From NCBI GenBank assembly GCA_004322375.1, contig SCUC01000131.1, positions 1 to 9,038 on the forward strand: a stretch of DNA of 9,038 nucleotides, written 5' to 3'. Positions within the stretch are counted from its first letter, which is position 1, and each line of letters starts with the position of its first letter. The stretch is from Bacteroidota bacterium. Lineage in GTDB: Bacteria > Bacteroidota > Ignavibacteria > UBA10030 > SZUA-254. Made by a program: the position numbers and the translations under genes. The notes beneath the pieces were generated by a model. The model ran no database searches and was not told the origin of the DNA. It was given only the letters and a program-made list of their open reading frames with translations. Shown piece by piece: positions 8,386 through 9,038 of the stretch.

Positions 8386-8421
8386 ATCTTCCCATTCATT
8401 TTCTAGATCAGGTTTTAATAA

Positions 8422-9038
8422 TTAAGGGTGTACCGCTTTGTTAGGATTAGTAATACTATTTTGTCCGGATAATCTATTGGCTTGCCTATCGTACCAATAC
8501 CATGCAGAAGTTTGTTGATTTGCACCGAAAGCATTGGGCAATAAACTAAAAATTAATCCCAATAGTAGTGCAAAAGGTCCATAAATTAGGTTTTGATCTT
8601 CATGACCTTCTTCATGCACTGCAGTTCTTAATCCTGTTGCTGCTCCATAGGGCCAACCGGGTGTTGGTGTGTCATAATTTGCATAAAAGTCTCGCACACT
8701 TGTTGCACCACGGGATACTGCTTCTTCTTTAGAGCCTCCAAAAAATACAAAGGGGCCAAATGTTATTGCATTGCCTAAAGAGGGAATGTTCCAAAAGCCG
8801 CCATAATTCCCAATGATATCATTTTCATTATTTGGACCACCGATAGAAACACTTGCATATTGCCAGTCATGCTGATCATCTGTAAAAAGATTATGAAGAC
8901 CTACCATTAAATTCCCTAATGTCAGGTTCACGATACTAGTTGCTAATCCCAGTAAAGTACCCGGCAAACCCCAGGTAAGATGACCGATTACTTCTAGAGC
9001 ATCCTCAAAAAACGCATCATCTCCGGCAAGCCATTTCC
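8422..9038 (-). CDS. C-terminal part of a toxin-like protein with HEEGH zincin-type motif; start beyond right edge
   Basis: The frame is open from the right edge (KWLAGDDAFF...) to TAA at 8424-8422, giving 204 visible residues. The apparent start at 8967 is only an internal TTG (Leu), because the frame continues upstream. Visible order: hydrophobic segment with HLTWGLPGTLLGLATSIVNL (about residues 19-45), a Gly/Asn/Phe-rich stretch (NYGGFWNIPSLGNAITFGPF), then HEEGHEDQ (H141, E142, H145; bases 8616-8602), a hydrophobic segment (GPFALLLGLIFSLLP), and WYWYDRQANRLSG near the end. The HExGHxxQ...GP...LL order with a terminal W-x-x-x-A-N-R-x-x-G block resembles, from memory, C-terminal domains of Bacteroidetes RHS/polymorphic toxins. 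HExxH suggests a zinc peptidase-like site; the third ligand is unclear (Asp183 is one candidate, bases 8490-8488). No RHS core is visible, so the identity of the whole protein is inferred. Confidence 0.7.
   Translation of the reverse strand, partial: KWLAGDDAFFEDALEVIGHLTWGLPGTLLGLATSIVNLTLGNLMVGLHNLFTDDQHDWQYASVSIGGPNNENDIIGNYGGFWNIPSLGNAITFGPFVFFGGSKEEAVSRGATSVRDFYANYDTPTPGWPYGAATGLRTAVHEEGHEDQNLIYGPFALLLGLIFSLLPNAFGANQQTSAWYWYDRQANRLSGQNSITNPNKAVHP

Noticed and set aside
8965..8967. TTG at 8967 as the start of the HEEGH gene
   Set aside because: The frame stays open with protein-like sequence to the window edge, so this codon is an internal leucine.
1..9038. CRISPR array, tRNA, rRNA, insertion sequence or attachment site
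   Set aside because: No regularly spaced direct repeats, cloverleaf-like segments, transposase motifs or flanking inverted repeats were seen.

Overview
The window is about 40% GC and coding only on the minus strand. It looks like an accessory toxin locus of a Bacteroidetes-type bacterium (Chitinophaga/Sphingobacteria-like). That assignment is an inference from base composition, the lack of clear Shine-Dalgarno sites and the style of the proteins; there is no marker gene.

Region by region, in transcription order (right to left): (1) 9038-8422 holds the C-terminal 204 residues of a protein whose start lies beyond the right edge. It has a hydrophobic T-W-x-L-P-x-T-L-L-G segment and an HEEGH zincin-like motif, and it resembles C-terminal toxin domains of RHS/polymorphic toxins. 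(2) 8385-8068 (possibly starting a few codons earlier) is a small protein with two membrane segments, directly after the toxin-like gene and in the same frame, separated by one TAA. By position it is a candidate immunity protein, possibly with a damaged 3' end. (3) 8067-7885 is a non-coding leader with one clear hairpin. (4) 7884-1 is a single uninterrupted reading frame of 2628 codons running off the left edge. It is a giant TcA-type subunit of an insecticidal toxin complex (Tc/ABC toxin, TcdA-like).

The TcA protein is recognised by landmarks that all fall in one frame: a beta-sandwich at the N terminus, a VRP1-type CxCxxC...SPAAYLVEIL motif, a long helical middle with about 100-residue internal repeats, the ABC-toxin/neuraminidase-like region, the YNWDLFF...WFHYMFNP and FCIPQNDKMLEYWDRV signatures, and the beginning of the pore-forming helices. 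The rest of the pore helices and the TcB-binding domain lie outside the window.

In known Tc systems TcA is the pentameric translocation channel, and a TcB-TcC cocoon supplies a toxic, variable C-terminal enzyme. No TcB or RHS core is visible here, so whether the upstream HEEGH domain is cargo for this TcA or an independent polymorphic toxin with its own immunity gene cannot be decided from this window. That toxin, membrane protein and TcA arrangement is the most interesting aspect of the region.
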